Under the pieces are notes generated by a model. That model did no database searches. It had not been told where the DNA came from and worked only from the letters and a program-made list of their open reading frames with translations. Below, one piece after another: positions 23,613 through 31,666 of a stretch of 40,840 nt of DNA (the first letter of the stretch is position 1; each line of letters begins with the position of its first letter). The DNA is from Polyangiaceae bacterium (GTDB taxonomy: Bacteria > Myxococcota_A > Polyangia > Polyangiales > Polyangiaceae), in NCBI GenBank assembly GCA_022842465.1, contig JALHPN010000063.1, positions 1-40,840 of the forward strand, read 5' to 3'. The position numbers and the translations under genes are program-made.

Positions 23613-23624
23613 GCGCACGTGCGC
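23613..23624. promoter_or_regulatory. Perfect 12-base palindrome before a lipoprotein start
   Basis: GCGCACGTGCGC (23613-23624) sits four bases ahead of the ATG at 23629, over the position expected for a ribosome binding site. It may be an operator with an E-box-like CACGTG core, or a translational hairpin. It lies at the right end of the 189-base divergent region shared with the sulfatase-like gene. Confidence 0.3.
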
Positions 23625-23628
23625 CGCC

Positions 23629-24474
23629 ATGACGTCCGATCTGTCCCTTCGCCGCTTCGTCTCCACGCTTCCTCTCCTCGCGTTCGCCGCGACGACCGCC
23701 TTCGTGGCCGCGGGCTGCTCGGGCGGCCCCGACGCGGGGACCGGCAGCGGGGGCTCGATCGACGGCACCGACCCCGGGACCTCCTCGAGCTCGAGCTCGA
23801 GCTCGAGCAGCGGCGGCGAAGAGTCCCAGACCCGCTCCGCGCAGGCCGAGCAGGTGAACGGCGGCTGTCCGACGACGCCCGAGAAGCTGACCGGCACGGG
23901 GAACGTCGGCAGCCGCTGCAAGAGCTACGCGGACTGCAAACCGACGTGTTGCGGCTGCGGGACGGGCTCGTCGTACCTCGCGGCCGCTTGCGTGAACGAC
24001 GTCTGCGCGTCCACCGAGACCACCTGTGGCAACGCGTCGACCCGTCAGACGTTCTGCGGAGGGTCGTCGACGTCGAGCAGCTCGTCGTCGTCGAGCTCCT
24101 CCTCCTCCTCCTCCTCCTCCTCGTCCGGCGGAACGGGCGCGAAGGTCTGCGTCGACGGCTCGTCGAGCTCGTGCTTCGGCTCCGGGATGACGTGGACGGG
24201 CGCGAAGTGCTGCGTCGACGGCCCGACGACCTGCGGGCCGGGCTCGTCGAGCTCGTGCTTCGGGAGCGAGATGAAGTGGACGGGCGCGCTCTGCTGCGTC
24301 GCCGGTGCCAAGCAGTGCGTCGACGGATCCTCGAGCTCGTGCTTCGGCAGTGACCGCAAGTGGACGGGCGCCAAGTGCTGCGTCGACGCGGCCGCCCAGT
24401 GTGTCCAGGGCAGCTCGTCGAGCTGCTACGGCGCCGGGAAGCTCTGGACCGGCGCGCTCTGCTGCATCCTGTGA
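23629..24474 (+). CDS. Serine/cysteine-rich lipoprotein with four 28-residue repeats
   Basis: A 281-aa lipoprotein (signal ending V-A-A-G-C). Two polyserine linkers separate an N-terminal Cys-rich segment (C-K-S-Y-A-D-C-K-P-T-C-C-G-C-G) from four C-terminal repeats. Each repeat has the form C-x-x-G-S-S-S-S-C-[FY]-G-x4-W-T-G-A-x-C-C, so four cysteines per unit. First cysteine codons at 24148, 24232, 24316 and 24400 give an exact 84-base period. The even, paired cysteines suggest disulfide-knotted mini-domains on stalks at the cell surface. No named family recognised; adhesin, inhibitor or matrix roles are all possible. ATG 23629 is chosen over TTG 23611. It ends three bases before the convergent stop of the large signalling gene. 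Confidence 0.8.
   Translation: MTSDLSLRRFVSTLPLLAFAATTAFVAAGCSGGPDAGTGSGGSIDGTDPGTSSSSSSSSSSGGEESQTRSAQAEQVNGGCPTTPEKLTGTGNVGSRCKSYADCKPTCCGCGTGSSYLAAACVNDVCASTETTCGNASTRQTFCGGSSTSSSSSSSSSSSSSSSSSSGGTGAKVCVDGSSSSCFGSGMTWTGAKCCVDGPTTCGPGSSSSCFGSEMKWTGALCCVAGAKQCVDGSSSSCFGSDRKWTGAKCCVDAAAQCVQGSSSSCYGAGKLWTGALCCIL
23784..23807 (+). repeat. Four CTCGAG units in a serine linker
   Basis: A perfect hexanucleotide tandem repeat encoding alternating serine codons in the first polyserine linker. Length changes would stay in frame and alter the linker only. Confidence 0.9.
24096..24122 (+). repeat. Nine CTC trinucleotide units in the second serine linker
   Basis: A perfect trinucleotide tract, read as TCC serine codons. 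Slippage would lengthen or shorten the linker without a frameshift, so linker length may vary between strains. Confidence 0.9.
24148..24471 (+). repeat. Four 84-base cysteine-motif repeats
   Basis: Units begin at 24148, 24232, 24316 and 24400, exactly 84 bases apart, with the core (serine run, C-F/Y-G, W-T-G-A, C-C) retained in each and the loops varied. The last unit ends the protein. Confidence 0.9.
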
Positions 24475-24477
24475 GAG

Positions 24478-27400
24478 CTAGAAGCGCGCCGGGGCGACCG
24501 GGCCGCGCTCGCCGGTGCATCCGAGCTCGTCGCGCGTCGTGCCCGCGCCCTTCACCGGGAGCGCCGTCGCCGTCGCGATCGTCGGCGCCTTCGCGCGGGC
24601 CTTCGCGGCCGCCGTCGCGACCGTCGACGCGGTCCGCGCCGTGGGGGCCGCGCTCGCGGTCGCGGCCTCGCTCTCGACGGTCTCCGGGGCTGGGATCTCG
24701 CGTCCGGTGAGCTCGGTCACGGAAGGCACGCCCTCCGCGCCGGAGATCGGCTCGCCGACGTCGCGCCGTGCCGTGCTCCCCGCCGTTCGGTGGAGGAAGG
24801 CCCACGCCACGATCCCCGCCGCGACGAGGAAGAAGACGAGGGGCCAGAGCTTCCGTGACGGGGCGCTGGATGCCTCCGGCGCGGCGCCGTCGTCCACCCG
24901 CGTCGTGACGGAGGAGAAGGGGGTCTTCTCCGGGGCGGCGGGTGCGTCGGCGAACCCCCTGGACTCCTCGATCGGGATCGAAGGCTCGTCCCCTTCGTAG
25001 ACGGTGTCGTCGACGATCGTCGGCTCCGCGAAGGCGAGGAGCTGGGAACGAGACGGCGTCCCGTCGTCGTCGAGGACGGACGGCGCCGGCGGGCTCGTCC
25101 GCGGCGTGAGCGCGGAGGGCTCCACCATCGGCGCCCTCGAGGACATCGTCTCCACGGGCGCGACGTCGGGCGAGCGGTGGCTCACCTCACGGAGGACGGC
25201 CTCCTCCAGGGATCCGGCCTGCCCCGGCTCGGGGCTCTCGCAGATCGGCTCGTCGGCCGCGATCGTCATGCAGGCTGCGCGCGCAGGCGCCACCACGTCG
25301 TCGACGGTGGGCACGGGCGTGGGCGTCACGGGCTTCTCGGGGACGAGGAGCTGTGCTCGCGCGTCGCTGAGGCGCTCGGCGCGGCGGACGGCCTTCTCGA
25401 AGAGGTCCTTCCCGCCGTTTCCGACGACGCCGTGGACGAGGCCGCGCGCGGCGAGGTCGCTGACGACGTCCTCGACGAGCGACGGCTCCACGATCCCCTC
25501 GAGGACGAGGTCCCGCGGCGCCGAACCTTCGGCCATCCGACGCACGAGCTCGCGCGCGCGGTTCGGCGTCGCGCGGAGGTAGTCTTCCATCGCGACCTTG
25601 TCGAGCTCGACGCGCTCGACCGTCATCATCTTCGGCCCCGTGAGGAGCGAGATCGCCGCGCGTGCGCGCGCGATCGGCCGCGCGAGCTGCGCGGCGAGGC
25701 TGCCCTCGAGATCGGCGTCGACCGCGCTCGTGCTCGCGGTGACCGTGAAGCGCCCGGCGGAGATGCCGAGCATCGCGGCCATCGCGGCCTGCGCGCGGAG
25801 GACGCTGCCCTCGCCCGACGTGCGGATCGCCTTCTGCGGCGCCCCCGAGCGGATCTCGATCTCGTAGAGGAAGGAGGCGTCGCGCACGGAGACGCGGGCG
25901 TCGGGACGCGTCGCGCAGACGACCTCGAGGAGCGTCCGGACGCTCACGCCGTCGAGGCGGCCGCGGACCTCCTGCTCGTCGCGCAGGCGCGTCTCCACGT
26001 GGGCGCGAGGCCGGAGCGCCTCGCGCATGCGGGCGAGGATGGCGCGGGTGTCGCTCTCCTTCCGGACGTAGCCGGCGGCGTTCGCGCCGAGCTCGCGCAC
26101 GCGCTGGAGGAGGTCTTCCTTCCAGGAGAGCAGCACCACGGGCACGTCGCGGAGGGCGACGTCGCGACGGAGCGCGCGGCAGAGGGAGAACCCGTCGAGC
26201 TCCGGCATGAGGATGTCGGAGAGGACGATGTCGGGGCTCGTCCTGTAGGCGGCCTCCAGGGCCTGCTTGCCGTCGAACGCCTCGTGCACGGTGCACCCGG
26301 CGGTCTTGAGGAGGTCGGCGAGGAACCAGACGACCGCCGGGTCGTCGTCGGCGACGACGACGCGACGTCCTCCGAGCCTCACCTCTCCGGCCGGGCCGCG
26401 CATGCGCGAGCGCGCGCGGCTGTCGAAGGGGAGGTCCGGCTGGCCGAGCATGGGCGCGAACGCGAGCGCGCCTTCGGGAGCGGGGAGCTCGAACCGCACC
26501 TCGCCGTCGGTGCGCGCGGTCACGACCTCGCGGACGCGCGCGATCGCGCCCCAGACGGGGCCGAGCACCTCGGCGCCGTGGCCGAGGGAGATCTTCCGGG
26601 CCCGGCCCTTCGCGTCGACGCCCGCGAGGAGCGCGTCCCGGATCTGCTTCGCGAGGGTCTCGCCGAGCTCTTCGAGCGTGGGATCGCCGAGGAGCGCGTG
26701 CGTCGTCGGCAGCGGCCGGCGCGCGTCGATCGCGTCCTCGCAGGCCTCCCGGAGCGCCTCGCGCGAGGTCGGCTTCGTGATCGTCTTCGTGACGCCCATC
26801 GCGACGAAGCGCTCGCTCTCGCCGCTCGCCCCGAAGCTCCCGACGACGACGAGGGGGATCCGCTCCATCGCCGGGTCGTCCATCAGCGCGAAGGCGAGCT
26901 CCGTCGCGTAGGGGAGGTCGGCGTCGAGGACGATGAGGTCGGGGTCGAGCGACCGGGCGAGGTCGTAGGCCGCCTGCGCGTCCGGCGTGCTCTCGCACGA
27001 GAAGGTCGGGGCCTGGCTCGAGCTCGGCTCGAGGAGCGCGTCGGCGAGAGCGGCCTTTCCGACGACGAGCGCCGAGTGGGTCGGCTCCTTCGCCTTGGCC
27101 TGGACCTCGGCGACGGACGAGCGCGTCGGGCCGTCACCCCATGCAAGGGCGGGGAGGTCCTCGACGAGCTGATCGATCGCCTCGACGTCGCGGGCCTCGA
27201 GGGGGACGCCGATCTCCGCGCGGTCGATCGCGCCGAGGCCCTCCGCGATCGCGCGCTCCATCGCGTCGAACTTCATGAGCTTCGCGCCGGAGCCGAGGGC
27301 GTGGAGCTTCCGCCGGAGCTCCTCCCGCGGCGGGATCTCGTCGGGCGTCGCCTTGACGCGCGCGAGCGAGACGCGGAGGTCCGCGACCTTCCTGCCCAGC

Positions 27401-27483
27401 GACGCCACGAAATCGGCGCGGGCCCCGCCGAGCCGCGTCACCCCTCCGGTCTTCGCCTGTTCCCCGCGAGCATGCGATTGCAT
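24478..27483 (-). CDS. Large Hpt / receiver / receiver / PATAN membrane protein
   Basis: A 1001-aa signalling protein. Residues about 20-115 are a helical Hpt-like domain (K-L-H-A-L-G-S-G-A-K, possible phospho-His61). Residues 137-262 are a degenerate receiver: phosphorylatable Asp (L-D-A-D, 187/189) and Lys237 remain, but the acidic pocket at the start is gone. Residues 374-492 are a complete receiver: D379-D381, phospho-Asp423 (L-S-D-I-L-M-P), Ser453, Lys475. About 505-690 resembles PATAN/DUF4388, a domain common in delta-proteobacterial motility regulators. A disordered acidic stretch, one membrane span (L-V-F-F-L-V-A-A-G-I-V-A-W) near 885 and an Ala/Thr-rich exported tail close it. No histidine kinase adjoins it. 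It is divergent from the Eis-like gene. Confidence 0.8.
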   Translation of the reverse strand: MQSHARGEQAKTGGVTRLGGARADFVASLGRKVADLRVSLARVKATPDEIPPREELRRKLHALGSGAKLMKFDAMERAIAEGLGAIDRAEIGVPLEARDVEAIDQLVEDLPALAWGDGPTRSSVAEVQAKAKEPTHSALVVGKAALADALLEPSSSQAPTFSCESTPDAQAAYDLARSLDPDLIVLDADLPYATELAFALMDDPAMERIPLVVVGSFGASGESERFVAMGVTKTITKPTSREALREACEDAIDARRPLPTTHALLGDPTLEELGETLAKQIRDALLAGVDAKGRARKISLGHGAEVLGPVWGAIARVREVVTARTDGEVRFELPAPEGALAFAPMLGQPDLPFDSRARSRMRGPAGEVRLGGRRVVVADDDPAVVWFLADLLKTAGCTVHEAFDGKQALEAAYRTSPDIVLSDILMPELDGFSLCRALRRDVALRDVPVVLLSWKEDLLQRVRELGANAAGYVRKESDTRAILARMREALRPRAHVETRLRDEQEVRGRLDGVSVRTLLEVVCATRPDARVSVRDASFLYEIEIRSGAPQKAIRTSGEGSVLRAQAAMAAMLGISAGRFTVTASTSAVDADLEGSLAAQLARPIARARAAISLLTGPKMMTVERVELDKVAMEDYLRATPNRARELVRRMAEGSAPRDLVLEGIVEPSLVEDVVSDLAARGLVHGVVGNGGKDLFEKAVRRAERLSDARAQLLVPEKPVTPTPVPTVDDVVAPARAACMTIAADEPICESPEPGQAGSLEEAVLREVSHRSPDVAPVETMSSRAPMVEPSALTPRTSPPAPSVLDDDGTPSRSQLLAFAEPTIVDDTVYEGDEPSIPIEESRGFADAPAAPEKTPFSSVTTRVDDGAAPEASSAPSRKLWPLVFFLVAAGIVAWAFLHRTAGSTARRDVGEPISGAEGVPSVTELTGREIPAPETVESEAATASAAPTARTASTVATAAAKARAKAPTIATATALPVKGAGTTRDELGCTGERGPVAPARF

Positions 27484-27561
27484 CGATCCGGCGGTATCAG
27501 GAGCGGCTTCTCTTGGCCCAATTTACGGCGAACGCTCCCGGGACCGGTCTAGGATCGGCTC

Positions 27562-28806
27562 GTGAAGCGCGGTCTCGTGTTCCGGACGGCCGTCGAAGCC
27601 GACCTCGATCGGCTCGTCGACATCCACCTCGTCGCCTACCCCGACGACCGTGGTGGAGACGTCCGACGCCGGAACATGACCGTGAACGCGTTCGGCGGCC
27701 TCGCCGATCTCGTCGTCGCGGAGGAGGACGGGGAGCTCCGCGCCCATGCGCGCCTCTTCCGGATGAGCTCCTGGTTCGGCGGGAAGAAGGTGAAGGTCGG
27801 CGGGATCGCGTCGGTCGCGGTCGCGCCCGAGGCGCGCGGCCAGGGCATCGCGCGCGCCCTCGTCGGCGAGCTCCACGCGATGAGTCGTCGTCGCGGAGAT
27901 GCGGTGACGCTCCTCTACCCTTGGAAGCAGGGCTTCTACGCGCGCCTCGGCTACGCGCAGTCGTCGTCTCGGCGGCGCCTCGCGATCGACCCGAGCTCGA
28001 TCCCGCCCGCGTGGCGTCAGCTCGCGCGAGCGACGGTGCGGCGGGTCCGCGGCGAGGACCGCCCGGCCATCGAGCGGACCTACGCACGGGCGGCGGCCCG
28101 GGCGAGCGCCTGGATCGCGCGCCGCGAGGTCTACTGGGATCGTCTGTTCGCCAGGGAACGCCGCCACCATCTCGCCTCCTTCCGCGGGAAGAAGATGACC
28201 GGCTACGTCGCCTTCGAGCTCGCGCAGGAAGAGGCGCACGCCGAGACGCGGCTCGTCGTCGAGGAGCTGGCCTACGACGACGACGAGGCGCGCCGAGCGC
28301 TCTGGGGCGCACTCGGCGCGATGCGCGACCAGATCGCGGAGATCGACGTGGAGGTCCCGGAGGACGACGGAATCGATCACGTCCTCGTCGACGCCGACCG
28401 GCGGCGTCACGGCACCGTCGCCGTCGAGCACGCGCTCGGCGAGCTCGTGGCGGGTCCGATGCTGCGCCTCGTCGACCTCGAGCGCGCGATCGCGGGGCGC
28501 GGATACGCTGCGGGCTCGTACGCGGTCGACGTCGTCCTCGAGCCCGAGGACGGCGTCCCCGGAGAGCCGGGCGAGCCGCCCCGCTTCACGCTCCGGATCA
28601 GCGGCGGCCGCGGTGAGCTCGGAAAGGCGAAGGCGTCGCGGGACGCCCTCACGACGACGCGTCGCGGGCTCGCCGCCCTCCTCTACGGGAGCCTGCGACT
28701 CGATCGCGCGGTCGCCTTCGGCGTTGCCCGGTGTGACGCACGCGTCGTCGCGCGGCTCGCGCCTCTGCTCGCGCTCCCGCCGACCTTCCCGGTCGACCCG
28801 TTCTGA
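27562..28806 (+). CDS. Eis-like GNAT acetyltransferase
   Basis: A 414-aa protein with tandem GNAT domains and an SCP2-like C-terminal fold, as in the Eis family (aminoglycoside and polyamine N-acetyltransferases of mycobacteria and others). The acetyl-CoA loop is V-A-V-A-P-E-A-R-G-Q-G-I-A-R-A-L-V (86-101; the R-G-Q-G-I-A core at 92-97). A conserved-looking tyrosine follows in L-L-Y-P-W-K-Q-G-F-Y. The chain ends V-D-P-F; in studied Eis enzymes the C-terminal Phe carboxylate acts as the base, so this ending fits. The substrate is unknown. Starts at GTG 27562 with AGGA about eight bases upstream. Cytoplasmic. Confidence 0.85.
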   Translation: MKRGLVFRTAVEADLDRLVDIHLVAYPDDRGGDVRRRNMTVNAFGGLADLVVAEEDGELRAHARLFRMSSWFGGKKVKVGGIASVAVAPEARGQGIARALVGELHAMSRRRGDAVTLLYPWKQGFYARLGYAQSSSRRRLAIDPSSIPPAWRQLARATVRRVRGEDRPAIERTYARAAARASAWIARREVYWDRLFARERRHHLASFRGKKMTGYVAFELAQEEAHAETRLVVEELAYDDDEARRALWGALGAMRDQIAEIDVEVPEDDGIDHVLVDADRRRHGTVAVEHALGELVAGPMLRLVDLERAIAGRGYAAGSYAVDVVLEPEDGVPGEPGEPPRFTLRISGGRGELGKAKASRDALTTTRRGLAALLYGSLRLDRAVAFGVARCDARVVARLAPLLALPPTFPVDPF

Positions 28807-28848
28807 CTTGCCGCGCGCGCGCGATTCCGCAATCGTCTCCCCGAACTC

Positions 28849-29706
28849 ATGATGCGCCCCCCCGAGCCGCCTCGGCTCGACGCCGAGCCCGAGGACGAAG
28901 AGGACGCCGCCTCGCTCGTCACGCGGTTCGGGACGGTCGTGGGCGCCGGCGTCCTCGCCGCGATCGTCGCCTCGCTCCCCGCCACGCTCCGCATCGGCGA
29001 CAGCGGGCTCGCGTCGAAGGCGATGGAAGTGTGGGGCTCGCTCGCCGCGCTCGTGTGCCCCATGGCCATCCTCGCCGTCGGCGTCCTCCGCCGCGCGCGG
29101 GTCGGCGTGCGCCTCGCCGTGGGCCCCGACGTGGGACTCCTCGCCGGCGCGCTCCTCTGGTGGTGCGTCCTCCAGCTCGGCGTCCTCGGTGCGTTCGGCG
29201 CCGTTCTCCGCGCGAAGACGCATCATCACGGCCTCGCCGGCGCGACGTTCGCCATCTTCGCGCTCGTCTCGGGCGTGGTGACGGCCCTCCTCGCGCTCCG
29301 CGGCGCGCGAGCGCTGGGGCGTGCGGACGAGAGCGTGCAGCGGATCGCGCTCGTCGTCGCGGCGTTCGCGGCGTTCGTCGCGATCGTGCTCGTCGGGGTG
29401 CGGACCGCCCGATCGCCCGAGCTCGGGACGGCCGCGGCCCTGGTCGACGGCCTCGCCATCGCGGTGGCGTCGCTCTTCGCGTCGACCCACGCGCTCGCAC
29501 GCGTGAAAGCGCTCGCCGCGGCCGGCGTACCGGTCACGGCGATCGTGCTGGTCCTCGGCCTCTCGACCGTGCGCACGCATCCCGAGCTCCAGGCCGACAT
29601 CGTGAAGCGCGCGCCGGTCCACGCGTGGCTCCTCGGCACCGTAGGCGACGACGGAGAAGACCCGCGCGAGCCTCCTCCGGACTCACGACCGACGAGGGAC
29701 CGATGA
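28849..29706 (+). CDS. Multi-pass membrane protein
   Basis: A 285-aa integral membrane protein with a 25-residue acidic, proline-rich cytoplasmic start and about seven hydrophobic segments (for example V-V-G-A-G-V-L-A-A-I-V-A-S, L-L-A-G-A-L-L-W-W-C-V-L, T-F-A-I-F-A-L-V-S-G-V-V). It ends in a charged tail rich in Asp, Glu and Pro. No family recognised, and no transporter or enzyme signature seen. Its TGA overlaps the next ATG (ATGA), so the two are co-translated. Two adjacent ATGs at 28849 and 28852 give the start. Confidence 0.75.
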   Translation: MMRPPEPPRLDAEPEDEEDAASLVTRFGTVVGAGVLAAIVASLPATLRIGDSGLASKAMEVWGSLAALVCPMAILAVGVLRRARVGVRLAVGPDVGLLAGALLWWCVLQLGVLGAFGAVLRAKTHHHGLAGATFAIFALVSGVVTALLALRGARALGRADESVQRIALVVAAFAAFVAIVLVGVRTARSPELGTAAALVDGLAIAVASLFASTHALARVKALAAAGVPVTAIVLVLGLSTVRTHPELQADIVKRAPVHAWLLGTVGDDGEDPREPPPDSRPTRDR

Positions 29707-30482
29707 CCGTGCGCGCGCGGCTCGTTCTCACCGCGCTCGGTCTCGTCCTCGCCCTCACGATCGCGCGCGTGGCCGCGGCGGACGAGGCGCCGCTCCCGGC
29801 CCTGCCCGGAGCGACGACGTCCGGGCCTCCGGCCGTCGCGATCGTCGCGGTGGGCGGCACCCGCGACGACGCGTTCGTCCTCGCCCGGGCGCTCTACACG
29901 ACGCGCCTCCGCCCGAGGCGCCTCGACGAAGTGCGCGCCCGCGTCCTCGCCGGCCAGCCCGTCCCCGAGGACGCGACGCCGGACGTGAAGGAGCTCGGCG
30001 AGCTCCGCGCAGCGGTCGTCGGAGAGGACGCCGCGAGCCGAGCCGTCCTCGCCTCGCTCGCGAAGCGCCTCGGCGCGACGGCGCTCCTCGTCGTCGTGCG
30101 GGACGGCGATCCGTCGTCCGGCCCCGTCGTCGCCCGCCTCTTCCTCGCGGAGACGGGCGAGCTCGACGCAGCGCGCTACGCCCCGGTCCCGGGCGACAAC
30201 GGCGTGCCGACCTGGCGCCCGACGATCGCCTCCCTCGAGCGACGCTTCCCTGCACCGAACGTGCCCTCGAGCGCGGCCACGCCGCCGCTGCCCACGGGGA
30301 CGGCGAAAACGCAGCCGTTCCTCGGGGAGCCGCGGAAGGCCGAGGCGTCGAAGCCGTTCTACACCTCCCCCTGGCTCTGGGGCTCGATCGGAGCGGCCGC
30401 CCTCCTCGGGGGCATTTTCTACGTCGCCTCCCGAGACACGAGCGCCGACACGATCCATCTTCAGGTGCAGCTCCCCCGCTGA
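29703..30482 (+). CDS. Exported protein with C-terminal membrane anchor
   Basis: A 259-aa protein with a signal peptide (L-V-L-T-A-L-G-L-V-L-A-L-T-I-A-R-V-A-A-A). The mature part has an alpha/beta look (A-V-A-I-V-A-V-G-G-T-R, then L-A-K-R-L-G-A-T-A-L-L-V-V-V-R-D-G). A Pro/Thr linker precedes a single C-terminal span (W-L-W-G-S-I-G-A-A-A-L-L-G-G-I-F-Y-V). It starts inside the previous gene's stop (ATGA) and is 52 bases ahead of the peptidase gene, so these three may form one envelope operon. No known domain. Confidence 0.7.
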   Translation: MTVRARLVLTALGLVLALTIARVAAADEAPLPALPGATTSGPPAVAIVAVGGTRDDAFVLARALYTTRLRPRRLDEVRARVLAGQPVPEDATPDVKELGELRAAVVGEDAASRAVLASLAKRLGATALLVVVRDGDPSSGPVVARLFLAETGELDAARYAPVPGDNGVPTWRPTIASLERRFPAPNVPSSAATPPLPTGTAKTQPFLGEPRKAEASKPFYTSPWLWGSIGAAALLGGIFYVASRDTSADTIHLQVQLPR

Positions 30483-30534
30483 GACGGTCTCGACACCTCC
30501 TCCGGCGCTCGAGCATCCCAATCCTCGAGCCCTG

Positions 30535-31656
30535 ATGGCGTCCCGTCTTCTCCGCTTCGTCCTCGCGTTCGTCTTCGCGCTCGCCTTCGCGGGCGGCCCG
30601 GGGCTCGCGCGCGCAGAGGACCCGGCGACGGCGGTGCAGCCGGCGGACGTGCCGCTCGTCGTGTCGTCCGCCCAGGTGACGGTCCCGCCCGTGCCCGCGG
30701 GGTACGTCATCGAAGAGCGCGGGTGGCTCAGGTTCTCGTATCCGCCCGCGGCCAAGGAGCGTGTCGAAGGCATCCTCCGAGACGCGGACTCCGTGAAGGC
30801 CGATCTCGCGGAGCTCCTCGGGCAGCCCGTCCTCGATCACGTCGAGGTCCGCGTTGCCCCGACGTTCTCCGACATGGCGCGCCTCGCGCCCGTCGGCGCG
30901 CCGGTCCCCGAGTACGCGAGCGGCATCGCCTACAACGGGATGCATCTCGTCCTCCTCACGATGATGGCGCCGCGCGGCTCGGACGCGACGGACCTCGATG
31001 CCGTCTTCCGCCACGAGCTCGCGCACGTCGCGCTCGAGGACGCGGTCCGCGGTCATCACGTCCCGGTGTGGTTCAACGAGGGGCTGGCGGTGAACTTCGC
31101 GAGCGAGCGCCTCGCGCGAACCTACACGCTCGCGCAGGCGACCCTCCAGGGCACCCTCCTCCCCCTCGCCGACCTCGAGCGCTCGATGGGGAAGACGACC
31201 GACGAGGTCCCCATCGCGTACGCCGAGAGCGCGGACTTCGTCCACTTCCTCCAGCGCCGCACCGATCGCGTGCGCTTCGCCTCGCTCATCTCGCGCGTCA
31301 GCGAGGGGCAGACGTTCGACCGCGCGGCGACCGACGCCTACGGCGCCGACCTCCGCAAGCTCGAGTACCAGTGGCGGAGCGATCTCGAGAAGCGCTTCTC
31401 GGTGCTGCCGATCCTCACCGGCGGCGGGTTCGTCTGGGTCCTCGTGATGGGCGGCCTCGTCTACGCGTACGTGAAGAAGCGGCGCCGCGCGAAGAAGATC
31501 CTCGATCGCTGGGCGCACGAAGAGGCGCTCGAGGACGCGCGCGCCGCGCGTCGCGCCGAGCTCGAGCGCGAGGAGGTGCTCGGCTTCGCTGGATCGGCCG
31601 CGCTACGCCGCCCGCAGAAGATCGAGCACGACGGCCACTGGCACACGCTCCATTAG
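30535..31656 (+). CDS. Membrane-anchored gluzincin peptidase (peptidase MA family)
   Basis: A 373-aa exported metallopeptidase. A signal peptide (1-27, ending A-R-A) leads to a periplasmic catalytic domain with zinc motif H-E-L-A-H (160-164) and the third ligand Glu182 in W-F-N-E-G-L-A, the gluzincin/peptidase MA-like arrangement. A membrane span (F-V-W-V-L-V-M-G-G-L-V-Y-A-Y) around 303-318 is followed by a charged cytoplasmic coil (K-K-R-R-R-A-K-K). So the protease faces the periplasm and is tethered. Substrate unknown. It is downstream of the two-gene membrane unit and convergent with the vWA lipoprotein. Confidence 0.85.
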   Translation: MASRLLRFVLAFVFALAFAGGPGLARAEDPATAVQPADVPLVVSSAQVTVPPVPAGYVIEERGWLRFSYPPAAKERVEGILRDADSVKADLAELLGQPVLDHVEVRVAPTFSDMARLAPVGAPVPEYASGIAYNGMHLVLLTMMAPRGSDATDLDAVFRHELAHVALEDAVRGHHVPVWFNEGLAVNFASERLARTYTLAQATLQGTLLPLADLERSMGKTTDEVPIAYAESADFVHFLQRRTDRVRFASLISRVSEGQTFDRAATDAYGADLRKLEYQWRSDLEKRFSVLPILTGGGFVWVLVMGGLVYAYVKKRRRAKKILDRWAHEEALEDARAARRAELEREEVLGFAGSAALRRPQKIEHDGHWHTLH

Positions 31657-31666
31657 CTCGGCGCGT

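Noticed and set aside
24096..24471. Short tandem repeats considered as a CRISPR array.
   Set aside because: They are in-frame parts of a lipoprotein gene with no unique spacers of uniform length.
25177..27552. A 791-codon rightward frame opposite the large signalling protein.
   Set aside because: No domain and an Arg/Glu/Leu-only composition; the leftward frame holds two receivers.
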